NCBI GenBank assembly: GCA_944381365.1
Contig: CALWKW010000004.1
Coordinates: 1 to 64,000, forward strand
DNA length: 64,000 nucleotides
Source of the DNA: an uncultured Christensenellaceae bacterium
GTDB lineage: Bacteria > Bacillota > Clostridia > Christensenellales > UBA3700
Direction of reading: 5' to 3'
The position numbers were made by a program, and so were the translations under genes. Of the stretch, positions 51,642-63,703 are shown piece after piece. The notes under the pieces were generated by a model. It worked only from the letters and a program-made list of their open reading frames with translations, searched no databases and had not been told where the DNA came from. Position 1 is the stretch's first letter; each line of letters starts with the position of its first letter.

Positions 51642-51963
51642 AGGCAAGATTGCAGTAGTAGGCGATAAAGATTTGATACTTGCATTCAAGGCAATCAGTA
51701 TGGAGACTTTTTGTGCCGACAATAAGGAAGAAGGCGAAAAAGTCATAAAACAGCTTGCCAAAAATAATTATGCCGTAATTTTTGTTACGGAAAATCTTGC
51801 TGAGCAAATGGATTCTTTGCTCGCAAAATACAAGACAAAAGCATATCCTGCGATTATACCCATTCCCACTTCCGCAAAATCCAACGGTTACGGAATGAAG
51901 GGAATAAAAGCCGATGTAGAAAGGGCTATCGGCACTGATATATTGTTTAATAAGGAAGATTGA
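51634..51963 (+). CDS. ntpG: V-type ATPase subunit F
   Basis: A 109-aa central-stalk subunit with a small alpha/beta fold. [18 protein letters not shown] is the N-terminal signature, followed by [19 protein letters not shown] and the C-terminal [30 protein letters not shown]. It overlaps the C subunit gene by 8 nt, ending just before subunit A. Confidence 0.92.
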   Translation: MREGKIAVVGDKDLILAFKAISMETFCADNKEEGEKVIKQLAKNNYAVIFVTENLAEQMDSLLAKYKTKAYPAIIPIPTSAKSNGYGMKGIKADVERAIGTDILFNKED

Positions 51964-51965
51964 TT

Positions 51966-53726
51966 ATGCAAGAAGTAGGTAGAATTATCAAAGTTTCAGG
52001 ACCGCTTATCGTGGCGGAAGGTATGCGTAATTGCAAGATGTTCGATGTGGTAAGAGTAAGCGAAAACAATCTTATCGGCGAAATTATCGAACTCCGTGAT
52101 GACAGAGCGTCCATACAGGTCTATGAGGAAACAAGCGGATTGGGTACAGGCGAAAAGGTTGTGTCCACTGAGGCCCCTTTGAGTGTAGAACTCGGCCCCG
52201 GAATTATTTCAGGTATATATGACGGTATTCAGAGACCTTTGACAAAACTCGTTGAGGCAAGCGGTGACAGAATCGGCAGAGGTGTAGATATGCCCGCTCT
52301 CGACCACAAGAAAAAATGGGATTTTGTACCTAAGAAAAAAGTCGGAGATAATGTTGTCGCCGGCGATATTATAGGCGTAGTGCAAGAGACAAAGGTGGTA
52401 GAACATAGAATAATGGTTCCTGTCAGAGTTGAGGGTACTATCAAATCTATAAAGAGCGGACAACATACCATTGACGATGATATATGCGTAATCACTACAA
52501 AAAAAGGCGATATAAAAGTACAAATGTATCAAAAATGGCCTGTAAGAAAGGGCAGACCTTTTAAGAGCAAGATGTATCCTGTGGCACCTCTTATTACAGG
52601 TCAGCGTACTATCGATACATTTTTTCCTGTGGCAAAAGGCGGAGCAGCTTGTATCCCCGGACCTTTCGGCAGCGGTAAAACAGTCGTTCAGCACCAGCTT
52701 GCAAAATGGTCAGATGCAGATATTATCGTATATGTAGGTTGCGGCGAAAGAGGAAACGAGATGACGGATGTATTGAATGAATTTCCCGAACTCGTAGACC
52801 CCAAGACGGGCGAAGCTCTTATGAAGCGTACCGTGCTTATCGCAAATACATCAGATATGCCTGTTGCGGCTCGTGAAGCATCAATGTATACAGGTATCAC
52901 AATAGCAGAATATTTCAGAGATATGGGATATAATGTAGCAATTATGGCGGACTCTTCTTCCCGTTGGGCAGAGGCATTGAGAGAAATGTCAAGCCGTCTC
53001 GAAGAAATGCCCGGCGATGAAGGTTATCCCGCATATCTTGCATCGAGACTTGCAAGTTATTATGAGCGTTCGGGTATCGTGACTGCTTTGGGAAACGATG
53101 AGCGTGTCGGCTCAGTCACCGCTATCAGTGCGGTATCTCCTCCAGGCGGCGACTTGTCAGAACCTGTCACGCAGGCTACGCTCAGAATCGTAAAAGTATT
53201 CTGGGGACTTAGCTCTTCACTTGCTTACAGAAGACATTTCCCTGCAATAGATTGGTTGCAAAGTTATTCATTGTATGTTGACAGACTTGGCGATTGGTAC
53301 GGCAAAAACAGCGACAGAAAATGGAATGAAAACCGTCAGCAAGCCATGACTATTCTGCAAGAAGAAGCAAACCTCGATGAAATCGTAAGACTTGTAGGTG
53401 TGGATGCTTTGAGTTATGAAGACAGACTCACCATGGAAGCTGCAAAGTCCATAAGAGAAGACTATCTCCAGCAAGATGCTTTTGACGATGTAGATACCTA
53501 CGCAAGCCTTAAAAAACAATACAAAATGCTCAATTTGATTTTGGAATGTTATAGACTCAGCCAAGAGGCTTTGAGAAAGGGTGCGGATTTTGACGATATT
53601 ATTGGCATTCAGGCAAGAGAAGCAATCGGCAGAATGAAGTATATCCCCGAAAAAGAAATATCCAAAATCGATGATATATACAAAGCTATGAAAGAACAGC
53701 TCGATAAGCTGGCTTATGTAGAATAA
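51966..53726 (+). CDS. ntpA: V-type ATPase catalytic subunit A
   Basis: A 586-aa catalytic subunit hydrolysing (or making) ATP. The P-loop is [10 protein letters not shown] (from about residue 232), Walker B is in [22 protein letters not shown], and the ~90-residue non-homologous insertion typical of A subunits precedes the P-loop. The start is chosen at ATG 51966, 8 nt after AAGGAAG; the ATG at 51960 overlaps the F stop and is too close to that site. Confidence 0.96.
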   Translation: MQEVGRIIKVSGPLIVAEGMRNCKMFDVVRVSENNLIGEIIELRDDRASIQVYEETSGLGTGEKVVSTEAPLSVELGPGIISGIYDGIQRPLTKLVEASGDRIGRGVDMPALDHKKKWDFVPKKKVGDNVVAGDIIGVVQETKVVEHRIMVPVRVEGTIKSIKSGQHTIDDDICVITTKKGDIKVQMYQKWPVRKGRPFKSKMYPVAPLITGQRTIDTFFPVAKGGAACIPGPFGSGKTVVQHQLAKWSDADIIVYVGCGERGNEMTDVLNEFPELVDPKTGEALMKRTVLIANTSDMPVAAREASMYTGITIAEYFRDMGYNVAIMADSSSRWAEALREMSSRLEEMPGDEGYPAYLASRLASYYERSGIVTALGNDERVGSVTAISAVSPPGGDLSEPVTQATLRIVKVFWGLSSSLAYRRHFPAIDWLQSYSLYVDRLGDWYGKNSDRKWNENRQQAMTILQEEANLDEIVRLVGVDALSYEDRLTMEAAKSIREDYLQQDAFDDVDTYASLKKQYKMLNLILECYRLSQEALRKGADFDDIIGIQAREAIGRMKYIPEKEISKIDDIYKAMKEQLDKLAYVE

Positions 53727-53736
53727 GGAGAGTAGT

Positions 53737-55146
53737 ATGCTAAAGGAATACAAATCAATAAGAGAAATTGTAGGACCTCTTATGCTTGTAGACGGAGTTG
53801 AGGGCGTGACTTACAACGAACTCGTCGAGATAAGCGGAAAAGACGGCTCGATAAGAAGAGGCAAAGTATTGGAAGTCAACAAAGATAAGGCTTTGGTACA
53901 GCTTTTTGAAGGAGCTCAAGGCATACAGATGTCCACATCTAAGGCAAGATTTTTGGGAAGAAGCTTGGAACTTAGCGTATCTGAAGATATGCTCGGCAGA
54001 GTGTTTGACGGCTTGGGAAATCCTAAAGACGGCGGTGCACCGATTATTCCCGAAAAGAGATTGGACATAAACGGTCAGCCTATAAATCCTGCCGCAAGAA
54101 ATTATCCAAACGAATTTATTCAGACAGGTATATCTGCTATTGACGGATTGAATACTCTCGTAAGAGGTCAGAAGTTGCCTGTATTTTCAGCATCAGGTTT
54201 GCCTCATGCAGAGCTTGCCGCTCAGATAGCAAGACAGGCAAAAGTACTCAACAGCGACAGCAAGTTTGCGGTTGTGTTTGCGGCAATGGGTATCACATAC
54301 GAAGAGGCAGAGTTCTTCATGCAGGACTTCAGAAAGACAGGTGCTATCGAAAGAGCAGTAATGTTTATCAATCTTGCAAACGACCCTGCAGTAGAAAGAA
54401 TAGCTACCCCCAGAATGGCACTTACGGCTGCCGAATATCTTGCATTTGACAAGGGTATGCACGTGCTTGTAATAATGACTGATATCACAAATTATTGCGA
54501 AGCATTGAGAGAAGTATCCGCAGCAAGAAAGGAAGTTCCCGGAAGAAGAGGATATCCAGGATATCTTTATACCGACCTTGCTACCATGTATGAGAGAGCG
54601 GGCAGAATTATCGGAAAAGAAGGAAGTATCACTCAAATACCTATTCTTACCATGCCCGAAGACGACAAGACTCACCCTATCCCTGACTTGACGGGATATA
54701 TCACAGAAGGTCAGATAATATTCAGCAGAGAATTGTACAAAAAAGGTATGAATCCTCCTATCGATGTATTGCCTTCACTCAGCCGTCTCAAACAAAAAGG
54801 TATAGGCGAAGGGAAGACAAGAGACGACCATTCCGGCAATATGAACCAGCTTTTTGCCGCTTATGCAAGAGGTAAGGAGTGCAAAGAATTGTCAGCAATT
54901 CTCGGTGATGCGGCATTGACTCCTCTTGACAGACAATATGCTTATTTTGCCGAAGAGTTTGAAAAAAGATATATCAATCAAGGCTTTTACACCAATAGAA
55001 GCATCGAAGAGACTTTGCAGATAGGTTGGGAATTGCTCACATTGTTGCCCAGATCTGAAATGAAGCGTATCAAGGACAAACATCTCGAGCAATATTATGA
55101 CCCTATCAAGGCAAAGAGAGAACAAGAAGAAAAACAAGACAAATAA
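53737..55146 (+). CDS. ntpB: V-type ATPase subunit B
   Basis: A 469-aa non-catalytic nucleotide-binding subunit alternating with A in the V1 head. It lacks a Walker A lysine loop ([19 protein letters not shown] stands in its place), as in all B subunits. [31 protein letters not shown] and [47 protein letters not shown] are family signatures. AAGGAG lies 6 nt upstream of the start. Confidence 0.96.
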   Translation: MLKEYKSIREIVGPLMLVDGVEGVTYNELVEISGKDGSIRRGKVLEVNKDKALVQLFEGAQGIQMSTSKARFLGRSLELSVSEDMLGRVFDGLGNPKDGGAPIIPEKRLDINGQPINPAARNYPNEFIQTGISAIDGLNTLVRGQKLPVFSASGLPHAELAAQIARQAKVLNSDSKFAVVFAAMGITYEEAEFFMQDFRKTGAIERAVMFINLANDPAVERIATPRMALTAAEYLAFDKGMHVLVIMTDITNYCEALREVSAARKEVPGRRGYPGYLYTDLATMYERAGRIIGKEGSITQIPILTMPEDDKTHPIPDLTGYITEGQIIFSRELYKKGMNPPIDVLPSLSRLKQKGIGEGKTRDDHSGNMNQLFAAYARGKECKELSAILGDAALTPLDRQYAYFAEEFEKRYINQGFYTNRSIEETLQIGWELLTLLPRSEMKRIKDKHLEQYYDPIKAKREQEEKQDK

Positions 55147-55220
55147 TTTGTCGTCTGGTAATATATTCAGATTGCGACATTTTAGAGATATCGACACAAA
55201 ACAAACAAAATGTTGCAAAA

Positions 55221-55236
55221 CTGAACATTGTTCAAA
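55221..55236 (+). promoter_or_regulatory. TetR-operator-like palindrome before ntpD
   Basis: CTGAACATTGTTCAAA contains the palindrome TGAACA-T-TGTTCA and matches 39621-39637 (read on the other strand) at all but the outer positions. It lies in the only large gap of the V1 genes, between B and D. Confidence 0.45.
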
Positions 55237-55264
55237 TTTATAAAAACAATAAAAGGCAGAGAAT

Positions 55265-55900
55265 ATGGCAGGTAGATTACAAGTAAATCCCACCCGTATG
55301 GAACTCAAAAGGCTCAAATTGAGACTTAAGACTGCGGTGAGGGGACATAAACTGTTAAAAGACAAATCCGATGAAATGATTAGAAGATTCATGGAATTTG
55401 CAAAACAGAACAAAACTCTAAGAGAGCAGGTAGAAAAAGAATTGTCAGAAGCTCTCACTACTTTTATTGTGGCAAAAGCAGTAAGCGATGATGCAGTAAT
55501 TCAAGAAGCCGTGGCTATGCCTGCAAAGACTGTAAAACTCGAGATGGACAGTCAAAACATAATGAGTGTTGTCGTACCTGTAATGCAAGTGAAGGAAAGC
55601 GAAAGCAAGGACAGATATCCTTATTCGTTTGCTTCCGTCACGGCAGAACTCGACAGCTCGATAGGCGTTTTGTCAGGACTATTGCAAAAAATGGTAAAGC
55701 TTGCAGAAATAGAAAAAACTTGCAATATGCTTGCCATTGAAATAGAGAAAAACCGCCGAAGAGTAAACGCACTCGAATATGTCATGATTCCTCAGCTTGA
55801 AGAAACAATCAAGTTTATTACAATGAAACTCGATGAAAACGAAAGAAGCAATATCGTAAGACTTGTAAAAGTCAAGGCGATGATAGCAGAGGAGCTTTGA
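55265..55900 (+). CDS. ntpD: V-type ATPase subunit D
   Basis: A 211-aa central-shaft subunit: two long antiparallel helices at the ends, with N-terminal signature LQVNPTRMELKRLKLRLKTAVRGHKLLKDK and C-terminal RRRVNALEYVMIPQLEETIKFI-type segment. It turns inside the A3B3 head. It is separated from B by 118 nt, unlike the other tightly packed genes, and followed directly by a small membrane-protein gene. Confidence 0.95.
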   Translation: MAGRLQVNPTRMELKRLKLRLKTAVRGHKLLKDKSDEMIRRFMEFAKQNKTLREQVEKELSEALTTFIVAKAVSDDAVIQEAVAMPAKTVKLEMDSQNIMSVVVPVMQVKESESKDRYPYSFASVTAELDSSIGVLSGLLQKMVKLAEIEKTCNMLAIEIEKNRRRVNALEYVMIPQLEETIKFITMKLDENERSNIVRLVKVKAMIAEEL

Positions 55901-55902
55901 CA

Positions 55903-56118
55903 ATGAAATCGCATACGCTCAGAGATTTATGTTTTTTGTCGGGAATAATTTGTCCGATATTTGCATTGATAATGTGCTTTGTCACAAAAAACGAGGAGTA
56001 TAAAAAATCATTCAGAACAAGTATGATTTACGGATTTGCTCTTTGGGTAGTGGTGATTGTGATGTTGAGTATGAATATGTGCAATCCCGATATATACGGA
56101 ATAAGCAACAATTCTTGA
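55903..56118 (+). CDS. Small two-helix membrane protein at the end of the V-ATPase operon
   Basis: A 71-aa protein of unknown function. Two membrane segments (LCFLSGIICPIFALIMCFV and MIYGFALWVVVIVMLSM) flank a charged loop (TKNEEYKKSFRTS). ATG 55903 follows GAGGAG inside subunit D's last codons, 2 nt after its stop, so it is translated with the operon. It is not one of the standard subunits; it may be an assembly or accessory peptide, or simply a co-transcribed gene. Confidence 0.7.
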   Translation: MKSHTLRDLCFLSGIICPIFALIMCFVTKNEEYKKSFRTSMIYGFALWVVVIVMLSMNMCNPDIYGISNNS

Positions 56119-56159
56119 AAATTTTCTGAAAATATTTGTAATTAAAAGTATAATATAAA

Positions 56160-56192
56160 TACCGCTTTAAAAGTATAAAGCGGTATTTTTTT
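56160..56192 (+). terminator. Terminator of the V-ATPase operon
   Basis: TACCGCTTTA / TAAAGCGGTA, a 10-bp perfect stem, followed by T7. Confidence 0.9.
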
Positions 56193-56325
56193 GGTAATTT
56201 TTATCTAATTATTATGGTGTTTTGCTTTTATTATTTATATCATAATAAGTTTATATGATAGCACATATCGTTTTTAATAATCATATAAACCTTACCCGCA
56301 GCTGTTTTGAATAATTAAAAAGATA

Positions 56326-57039
56326 TTATTTTTGAGCGGGAGTATTCTTTCGACTGCTTATTATTTCGCCTGTCGAAGGATCTACGATAGCTGACCAATA
56401 ATCGCTCTTATCTTTTATAAAAGATACATACCAATAATATTCGCTGTCTGTGCTGCCTCTCTTTGTGATGAGTTTGACATAGCCTTCTCTGTCAAAAGTG
56501 TCGGTAGCAAGAGCAGAGTCTATATCTTCTTTAAAATGATTATATCCTTTTTCCAAAGCTTCTTCGCTGCTTATGATACCTTGCATTTTGTCATGAAGCT
56601 CTAAAGTATAGACATTTTCACCCTCGGAAATAGTTATGCTGATAGGAGTGCCGATTTTCTCTATTTCGCTGACTTTTGCCACAAGCATAGCTCCTAGTTT
56701 GCTCTTTGCGATAGAACCTGTGAGTTTTTCTTGTTCGCCTGCAATGGTGTATTCATAAGTTTTGTTGAGATTTGCGGCATCTTTGGGGACAATAGTCAAT
56801 ATCGTCAAATCTATGAGTTTGTCGACTTTGCCGTCTGCGATAAACAATTCTTCCTGTCTTGTGGTAGAAAGTTTGATGTCAAAGTGTTCGTCATTGGCTA
56901 CATAAAGCGTTTGTTGAGATGTGCTGACTTTTTCACATACCAATTCATAATTGGTTTTCTTTGCCTTGCATGCTACAAAAACAAGTGCGATAATAATGAC
57001 CAATGCGATGATGCTTGTCAATCTTATTATTTTTTTCAT
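56326..57039 (-). CDS. PepSY-domain lipoprotein
   Basis: A 237-aa lipoprotein. The signal peptide ends with VFVAC, and a lysine-rich mature N-terminus (KAKK) follows. The C-terminal ~80 residues form a PepSY-type domain: SEEALEKGYNHFKEDI at the helix, then YYWYVSFIKDKSDYWSAIVDPSTGEII, where the D-P-x-T-G-E motif is diagnostic. PepSY domains are often linked to protease inhibition or envelope regulation; the exact role here is unknown. A GGAGG RBS lies upstream. It is monocistronic on the minus strand. Confidence 0.82.
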   Translation of the reverse strand: MKKIIRLTSIIALVIIIALVFVACKAKKTNYELVCEKVSTSQQTLYVANDEHFDIKLSTTRQEELFIADGKVDKLIDLTILTIVPKDAANLNKTYEYTIAGEQEKLTGSIAKSKLGAMLVAKVSEIEKIGTPISITISEGENVYTLELHDKMQGIISSEEALEKGYNHFKEDIDSALATDTFDREGYVKLITKRGSTDSEYYWYVSFIKDKSDYWSAIVDPSTGEIISSRKNTPAQK

Positions 57040-57192
57040 ATATCCTCCAATTTGCTTTCGATTACTAGATTTTATGAGGCTTGTACGAGGATTATGACTT
57101 TGATATAAGAGAATAATATATAAAAAGGATTTTTATTGCAAAAAAATGACGATAGATTCTATCGCCATTCTAATTATTATTTATTGAAAATT

Positions 57193-59880
57193 TTATTTTG
57201 ATTTTGTATTGTTAGTTTTTTTGGATTTGTTGAAAAGAGAAGTGATTTTCTTTATCGCTACATTTCCGCCTGATTGAGATTTTTTGGCAAGCTTTTCTTC
57301 TTTCTTTTCTGTCTTTTGTATAATTTTATTTTGTTTTGACGCTTGCTTTTCTTTTACTTTTTCGAGAGCTTTTTGCTCTTTTTCATATTGTTTTACTTCT
57401 TTTATGAGGTCATTTACTTTTACGGCTTTTCCCTCTTGGCGAAGTTTTGCTATCGCATCTTTTTTGGTAATATTTCGTAATGTGCCGAAAATACCCACAA
57501 ACATTCTGTTCATTGCTCTGAAATAATGTTTGTTTCCCCAAAGCAGCATTCCTTCTATTACTTTGTTGTGCACAAGTCCCGATGTAATGCCTACAAGACC
57601 TCTCAAAGGCATCTCTTCCATACCTTGCTGAATCATAAGCAATGTTGTAAGGTCGGCATTGGGAACCTGACTTTTAATTACTGAAGGAGCAAATTTGACT
57701 ATCATTTTTCCGACAAGACAAACTTTGAGTTCGCCTATTGTGGTATTGTAATCAAAATAGCCTCTCTTTGAAGGAATGTTGGGTGGTACATCGTTGCCGT
57801 ACAAAGCATAAAATTCTCTTTGAGAAATTTCGCTTATGTTGTCGATTGCATAGTAGCTAGGGCATATATTTTTGTAATCGGGGACATTCTTTTCTGTCTG
57901 ATCGAATTCTACATAAATTTCGCCCTGAAGTCTTATGTCTCTGCTCGATGCTCCTATCATAATATCGTAATTGCCGTTTTGAGCATACCAATCATTGATT
58001 AGGGTATTGTAGAAAGCAAACGAACGATAGTCAAGCGAATGTTCGACTACAACGCTTTCTCCCGCCTTTATAAAGACTTTTTTGAAGCCTTTGAGTTCTT
58101 TCTTTGCCTTATAGACAATAGGGGAAGGATCGCTGATATAAAGCTGACAAATCTCATAGCCGTCTTTATCTCCGACATTCTTTACGGTATAGGATATCGT
58201 AAGGTCATTGATTTTGAGGTCGCTGTATTCAAATTTTGTATAGCTAAGACCATATCCAAAGGGAAAGAGTACATTTTTGTCGGCACTGTCATAATATCTA
58301 TAACCTACAAATATCGACTCTCTGTATTCTACATTTTTAGGTCCCATAGGGAAGTATTGAGATACTATATTGTCCTCGAGTTTTATAGGGTAAGTCTCTG
58401 CAAGTTTTCCCGAAGGATTGACTTTGCCGAATACGATATTGTATATTGCTTCGCCGCCTGCTTCTCCGGGGAGATAAGCATTGAGAAGAGCATTTACTTT
58501 GTATATCCAAGGCATTGCGACAGGAGAGCCTCCCAACAATACTACTACCGTATTGGGATTGATAGATGTGACTACATCTATGATATCGCTGTGGCTTTTG
58601 GGAATATTGAGATGTTTTCTGTCATAGCCTTCACTCTCGTATTGATCGGTAAGACCTACGAAGAGTAAGACTTTTTTGTGGCTCTTTGCTACTTTTACGG
58701 CTTCTTGAAGGAGAGCTTCATCCAGCTTATCGGTGTTTACATCATAAGCGGGAGCAAACTCGTATTTTTTGCCGTTTAATTGGAGAGCATCGAGGAAATT
58801 GACGAGTTTGTAAGGATTGATTCTCGAAGAACCCGAACCTTGATATCTGAATGTGCGAGCCAATTCGCCGATTACTGCGATATCATCGTCATCGCTGTCA
58901 AAAGGCAAAATGTTGTTTTCGTTTTTGAGAAGTACAATTGATTGTTCGGCAATCTCTCTTGCCACATTGTGAGCTTCTTCATAGTTTGCCACATAGTCAG
59001 GCTGAAGTCTTGAATAGCTTTTGAATATGAATTCAAGCATTCTTTCTACGATTACATCTAGTTGTTTTTCGTCAAGTCTGCCATCTTTTACGGCATTTAT
59101 GATCTGCTTGTCCGTATTGCCGCCGCTTGAGGGCATTTCGAGGTCAAGTCCCGCACGGATACCTTCTACACGATTGTTTGTAGCATTCCAATCGCTCATG
59201 ACAATACCTTTGAATCCCCACTCATCTCTCAAAATATCCGTAAGCATACGCTTGTTGTCAGACAGATATGTACCGTTGAGTTTGTTGTACGAACACATTA
59301 CGGTATCGGGTTGAGCCTTTACGGCTTCTTCAAAAGCGGGCAGATAAATTTCTCTCAAAGTACGCTCATCCACGACCGAGTTTATCGTCATACGAAGCTT
59401 TTCCTGATTGTTGGCACAAAAGTGTTTGAGTGAAGTGCCGACATCATTGGATTGTACGCCTTCTATGTACTTTCTGCTCAGTTTTCCTGCAAGATAGGGG
59501 TCTTCGCTCAGATATTCGAAGTTTCTTCCGCAAAGAGGACTACGCTTGATATTGATGCCGGGACCCAAAATTACGCTTACATTCTGGTCAAGACATTCCT
59601 TGCCCAAAGCATCGCCGAGTTTGTAAGCCATATCTTCGCTCCAGCTGCTTGCAAGATTGACAGCGGGGGGAAAAGCTGTGGCGGGAAATGAGGTTTTCAA
59701 TCCCACATTTTTGTCGTCATCGTTTTCTTTTCTCAAACCGTGAGGGCCGTCAGAAACGCTTACGCTGGGTACGCCCAATCTCTTGATAGGTTTTGTACTC
59801 CAAAAGTCATAACCGGAACAAAGTCCTGCCTTTTCTTCGAGTGTCATCTTTGTGATGAGTGTCTTTATCTCGTCAATCAT
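57193..59880 (-). CDS. GH3 beta-glucosidase with C-terminal basic extension
   Basis: An 895-aa glycoside hydrolase family 3 enzyme with no signal peptide, so probably cytoplasmic, splitting beta-linked oligosaccharides. The TIM barrel carries SDGPHGLRKE, GPGINIKRSPLCGRNFEYLSEDP, KHFCANNQE and the nucleophile Asp230 in VMSDWNATNN. The second domain has VLLKNENNILPF, and a fibronectin-III-like domain (KELKGFKKVFIKAGES) closes the core by ~690. About 200 residues follow that normal enzymes lack, ending in a Lys-rich coiled stretch (EKQASKQNKIIQKTEKKEEK). ATG 59880 follows GGAGGTC; an upstream in-frame ATG at 59919 has no RBS. Confidence 0.92.
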   Translation of the reverse strand: MIDEIKTLITKMTLEEKAGLCSGYDFWSTKPIKRLGVPSVSVSDGPHGLRKENDDDKNVGLKTSFPATAFPPAVNLASSWSEDMAYKLGDALGKECLDQNVSVILGPGINIKRSPLCGRNFEYLSEDPYLAGKLSRKYIEGVQSNDVGTSLKHFCANNQEKLRMTINSVVDERTLREIYLPAFEEAVKAQPDTVMCSYNKLNGTYLSDNKRMLTDILRDEWGFKGIVMSDWNATNNRVEGIRAGLDLEMPSSGGNTDKQIINAVKDGRLDEKQLDVIVERMLEFIFKSYSRLQPDYVANYEEAHNVAREIAEQSIVLLKNENNILPFDSDDDDIAVIGELARTFRYQGSGSSRINPYKLVNFLDALQLNGKKYEFAPAYDVNTDKLDEALLQEAVKVAKSHKKVLLFVGLTDQYESEGYDRKHLNIPKSHSDIIDVVTSINPNTVVVLLGGSPVAMPWIYKVNALLNAYLPGEAGGEAIYNIVFGKVNPSGKLAETYPIKLEDNIVSQYFPMGPKNVEYRESIFVGYRYYDSADKNVLFPFGYGLSYTKFEYSDLKINDLTISYTVKNVGDKDGYEICQLYISDPSPIVYKAKKELKGFKKVFIKAGESVVVEHSLDYRSFAFYNTLINDWYAQNGNYDIMIGASSRDIRLQGEIYVEFDQTEKNVPDYKNICPSYYAIDNISEISQREFYALYGNDVPPNIPSKRGYFDYNTTIGELKVCLVGKMIVKFAPSVIKSQVPNADLTTLLMIQQGMEEMPLRGLVGITSGLVHNKVIEGMLLWGNKHYFRAMNRMFVGIFGTLRNITKKDAIAKLRQEGKAVKVNDLIKEVKQYEKEQKALEKVKEKQASKQNKIIQKTEKKEEKLAKKSQSGGNVAIKKITSLFNKSKKTNNTKSK

Positions 59881-60118
59881 ATTGACCTCCAAAACATTAT
59901 ACAGATAATATTTTATCATACAAAAGGCAAAATTACAAGGTAAAATTCTACCATATTGATTAATTATAAATATATAAAGATAAAAAATATTATGCGTTGC
60001 GGCTTCTCTATACTAAAGATTATTGGCATAAATTTTTATATTCATAACAAAAAATAAAATAAATTTGCAGCTTTTAGGTATAAATTTGATAAAATTTGCC
60101 ATATACCGCCCAAATAAT

Positions 60119-61628
<1,510 letters not shown>

Positions 61629-61650
61629 TAGAATTAAAAAACGCAAATCA

Positions 61651-61679
61651 AAAGAGACTCAAAAAGAGTCTCTTTTTTA
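61651..61679 (+). terminator. guaB terminator
   Basis: AAAGAGACTC-AAAAA-GAGTCTCTTT stem followed by T's. Confidence 0.9.
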
Positions 61680-61712
61680 TTTTAAAATCATCGATAGAAT
61701 AAAAAATAATAA

Positions 61713-62039
61713 TTATTTTCTTATAAATTTATCGTCAGAATTATTGTCGCTTGAGTCGATATATCTTTTTACTTTCATGTGAAGGTCATATTTTTCTCTC
61801 AAATTGGTTATTTTTTCCATCATAGGTGAAGAGTGATGAATATCGAGAGCTTCTTGGCTTTCCCAGCTATCGACAAGCAAAATAGTGCTTTTGTCCGATA
61901 AAGAGGTAAAATACTCATAACTTAAGTTCCCTTTTTCTTCTCTGATTGCCTTTGCTGTTCCGCTCGATTCCATCTCTTTTGCAAAGTTCAAGGCATTATC
62001 TTCTTTTCCTGAATAATAAATATTTATGGTAATGCTCAT
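61713..62039 (-). CDS. ABM-domain (YgiN-like) monooxygenase
   Basis: A 108-aa dimeric ferredoxin-like protein of the antibiotic biosynthesis monooxygenase family. Signatures are AIREEKGNLSYEYFTSLSDKSTILLVDSWESQEALDIHHSSPMM (about 33-75). Relatives act as quinol monooxygenases or simply as small scavengers; the substrate is unknown. The C-terminal ~20 residues are Ser/Asp-rich and extra. AAGGAG precedes the ATG. Confidence 0.85.
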   Translation of the reverse strand: MSITINIYYSGKEDNALNFAKEMESSGTAKAIREEKGNLSYEYFTSLSDKSTILLVDSWESQEALDIHHSSPMMEKITNLREKYDLHMKVKRYIDSSDNNSDDKFIRK

Positions 62040-62095
62040 ATTTACTCCTTTTGTTAGATATTTAGAATTATGGTATGATGTATTTTAATACTGAA

Positions 62096-62123
62096 AAGGG
62101 AAGCTTTTGCTTCCCTTGATTTT
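62096..62123. terminator. Hairpin after glyS
   Basis: AAGGGAAGC-TTTT-GCTTCCCTT, a 9-bp perfect stem, at the end of the glyS transcript (minus strand) and upstream of the ABM gene. Confidence 0.75.
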
Positions 62124-62151
62124 TTATCAATATGTTTAGACTTGAGATTGA

Positions 62152-63540
62152 TTAATATTCTATTCTCTTTGCGATATAGTCTTCGAGTTCGTCTACGGAG
62201 ATTCTTACTTGTTCCATAGTATCTCTGTCTCTTACGGTGACGCGGTTGTCTTCCAAAGTGTCGAAGTCTACTGTCACGCAGAAAGGAGTACCGATTTCGT
62301 CCTGACGGCGATATCTTTTTCCGATAGACGCACTTTCGTCATAAGTAGCAGAGAACTTCTTGGAAAGATTGCGATAAATCTCTTCGGCCTTTTCGCCCAA
62401 AGCTTTTTTCTGCAAGGGAAGTACAGCTACCTTATAAGGAGCGATGAAAGGATGGAAGTGCATTACCACACGGCTGTCTCCGCCTTCGAGTTCTTGCTCT
62501 TCATAAGCATTGCAAAGAAGAGTCAATACCATTCTTTCTACGCCGAGTGAAGGCTCGATGACATAAGGCACATATTTTTCGCCTGTGTTGGGATCTGTAT
62601 ATTCCATATTCTTGCCGCTTACTTTTGCGTGAGCGTTGAGGTCAAAGTCTGTACGGTCTGCTATACCCCAGAGTTCGCCCCAACCGAAGGGGAATTTGAA
62701 TTCAAAGTCTGTGGTAGCATTGGAGTAGTGAGACAATTCTTCGGGATCGTGATCACGAAGTTTGAGGCTTTCTTCCTTTATGCCGAGACCCAAGAGCCAA
62801 TTCTTGCAGAATTCTTTCCAGTATGCAAACCATTCGAGGTCAGTACCGGGCTTGCAGAAAAATTCAAGCTCCATTTGTTCGAATTCTCTTACTCTGAAGA
62901 TAAAGTTTCCGGGAGTGATCTCGTTTCTGAATGATTTTCCTATCTGACCGATACCAAAAGGTACTTTCATACGGCTTGTGCGTTGTACATTGAGGAAGTT
63001 GACAAAGATACCTTGAGCAGTCTCGGGACGAAGATATACAGTGTTTGTGCTGTCTTCCGTAACGCCTTGGAATGTCTTGAACATAAGATTGAATTGTCTT
63101 ACTCCCGTAAAATCGCATTTTCCGCAATTAGGGCAGGGAATATTGTTGTCAGCGATATACTTTTCCATCTGTGCGTTTGACCAGCCTGCGATAGACATAT
63201 CGAGCTTTTTGCGAGCGATATAGTCCTCGATAAGGTTGTCGGCACGATGTCTTGTCTTACAGTTTTTGCAGTCCATGAGAGGATCGGAAAAACCGCCTAC
63301 ATGTCCAGAAGCTACCCATACATTAGGGTTCATGAGGATAGCACTGTCAAGACCTGTGTTGAGAGTGTTTTCCTGAACGAATTTTTTCCACCAAGCACGC
63401 TTGATATTGTTTTTGAGTTCTACGCCGAGAGGGCCGTAGTCCCAAGTGTTAGCCAAACCGCCGTAAATTTCGCTTCCGGCGAAGATAAAACCACGACTCT
63501 TGCAAAGAGCAACGAGTTTGTCCATAGTCAAATTAGCCAT
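62152..63540 (-). CDS. glyS: Glycyl-tRNA synthetase (alpha2 type)
   Basis: A 462-aa class II synthetase of the single-chain dimeric type found in Gram-positives, archaea and eukaryotes (not the alpha2beta2 form). [30 protein letters not shown] is the N-terminal signature. Motif 2 is the [25 protein letters not shown] block, and motif 3 is [18 protein letters not shown]. The anticodon-binding domain is the last ~100 residues. A zinc-type [19 protein letters not shown] and [11 protein letters not shown] are present. ATG 63540 is chosen over ATG 63543 because AGGAG is 5 nt away. No T-box leader is seen. Confidence 0.96.
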   Translation of the reverse strand: MANLTMDKLVALCKSRGFIFAGSEIYGGLANTWDYGPLGVELKNNIKRAWWKKFVQENTLNTGLDSAILMNPNVWVASGHVGGFSDPLMDCKNCKTRHRADNLIEDYIARKKLDMSIAGWSNAQMEKYIADNNIPCPNCGKCDFTGVRQFNLMFKTFQGVTEDSTNTVYLRPETAQGIFVNFLNVQRTSRMKVPFGIGQIGKSFRNEITPGNFIFRVREFEQMELEFFCKPGTDLEWFAYWKEFCKNWLLGLGIKEESLKLRDHDPEELSHYSNATTDFEFKFPFGWGELWGIADRTDFDLNAHAKVSGKNMEYTDPNTGEKYVPYVIEPSLGVERMVLTLLCNAYEEQELEGGDSRVVMHFHPFIAPYKVAVLPLQKKALGEKAEEIYRNLSKKFSATYDESASIGKRYRRQDEIGTPFCVTVDFDTLEDNRVTVRDRDTMEQVRISVDELEDYIAKRIEY

Positions 63541-63703
63541 CATAACTCCTTGAGTGCATACGCACAATAATTTAATACCCTAATATTTTAATAAATTTGG
63601 CAATAGATGTCAAACATATAGTCACATTTTTATTTTTTCCCGCTTATTATGAAATAGAAGAAGGTAGAAAAAACTACTTTCAAAAACAATGGAGGAAATA
63701 ATA

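Noticed and set aside
56120..56134. AATTTTCTGAAAATA, one mismatch from the CodY box
   Set aside because: It lies after the last gene of the V-ATPase operon and before no promoter, in AT-rich DNA where a chance match is likely.
63541..63690. A T-box leader for glyS (also looked for before lysK and the TrpXYZ-like operon)
   Set aside because: No T-box sequence (TGGNACCGCG-like) or specifier hairpin is present in any of the three leaders; the TrpXYZ-like leader is only ~35 nt.
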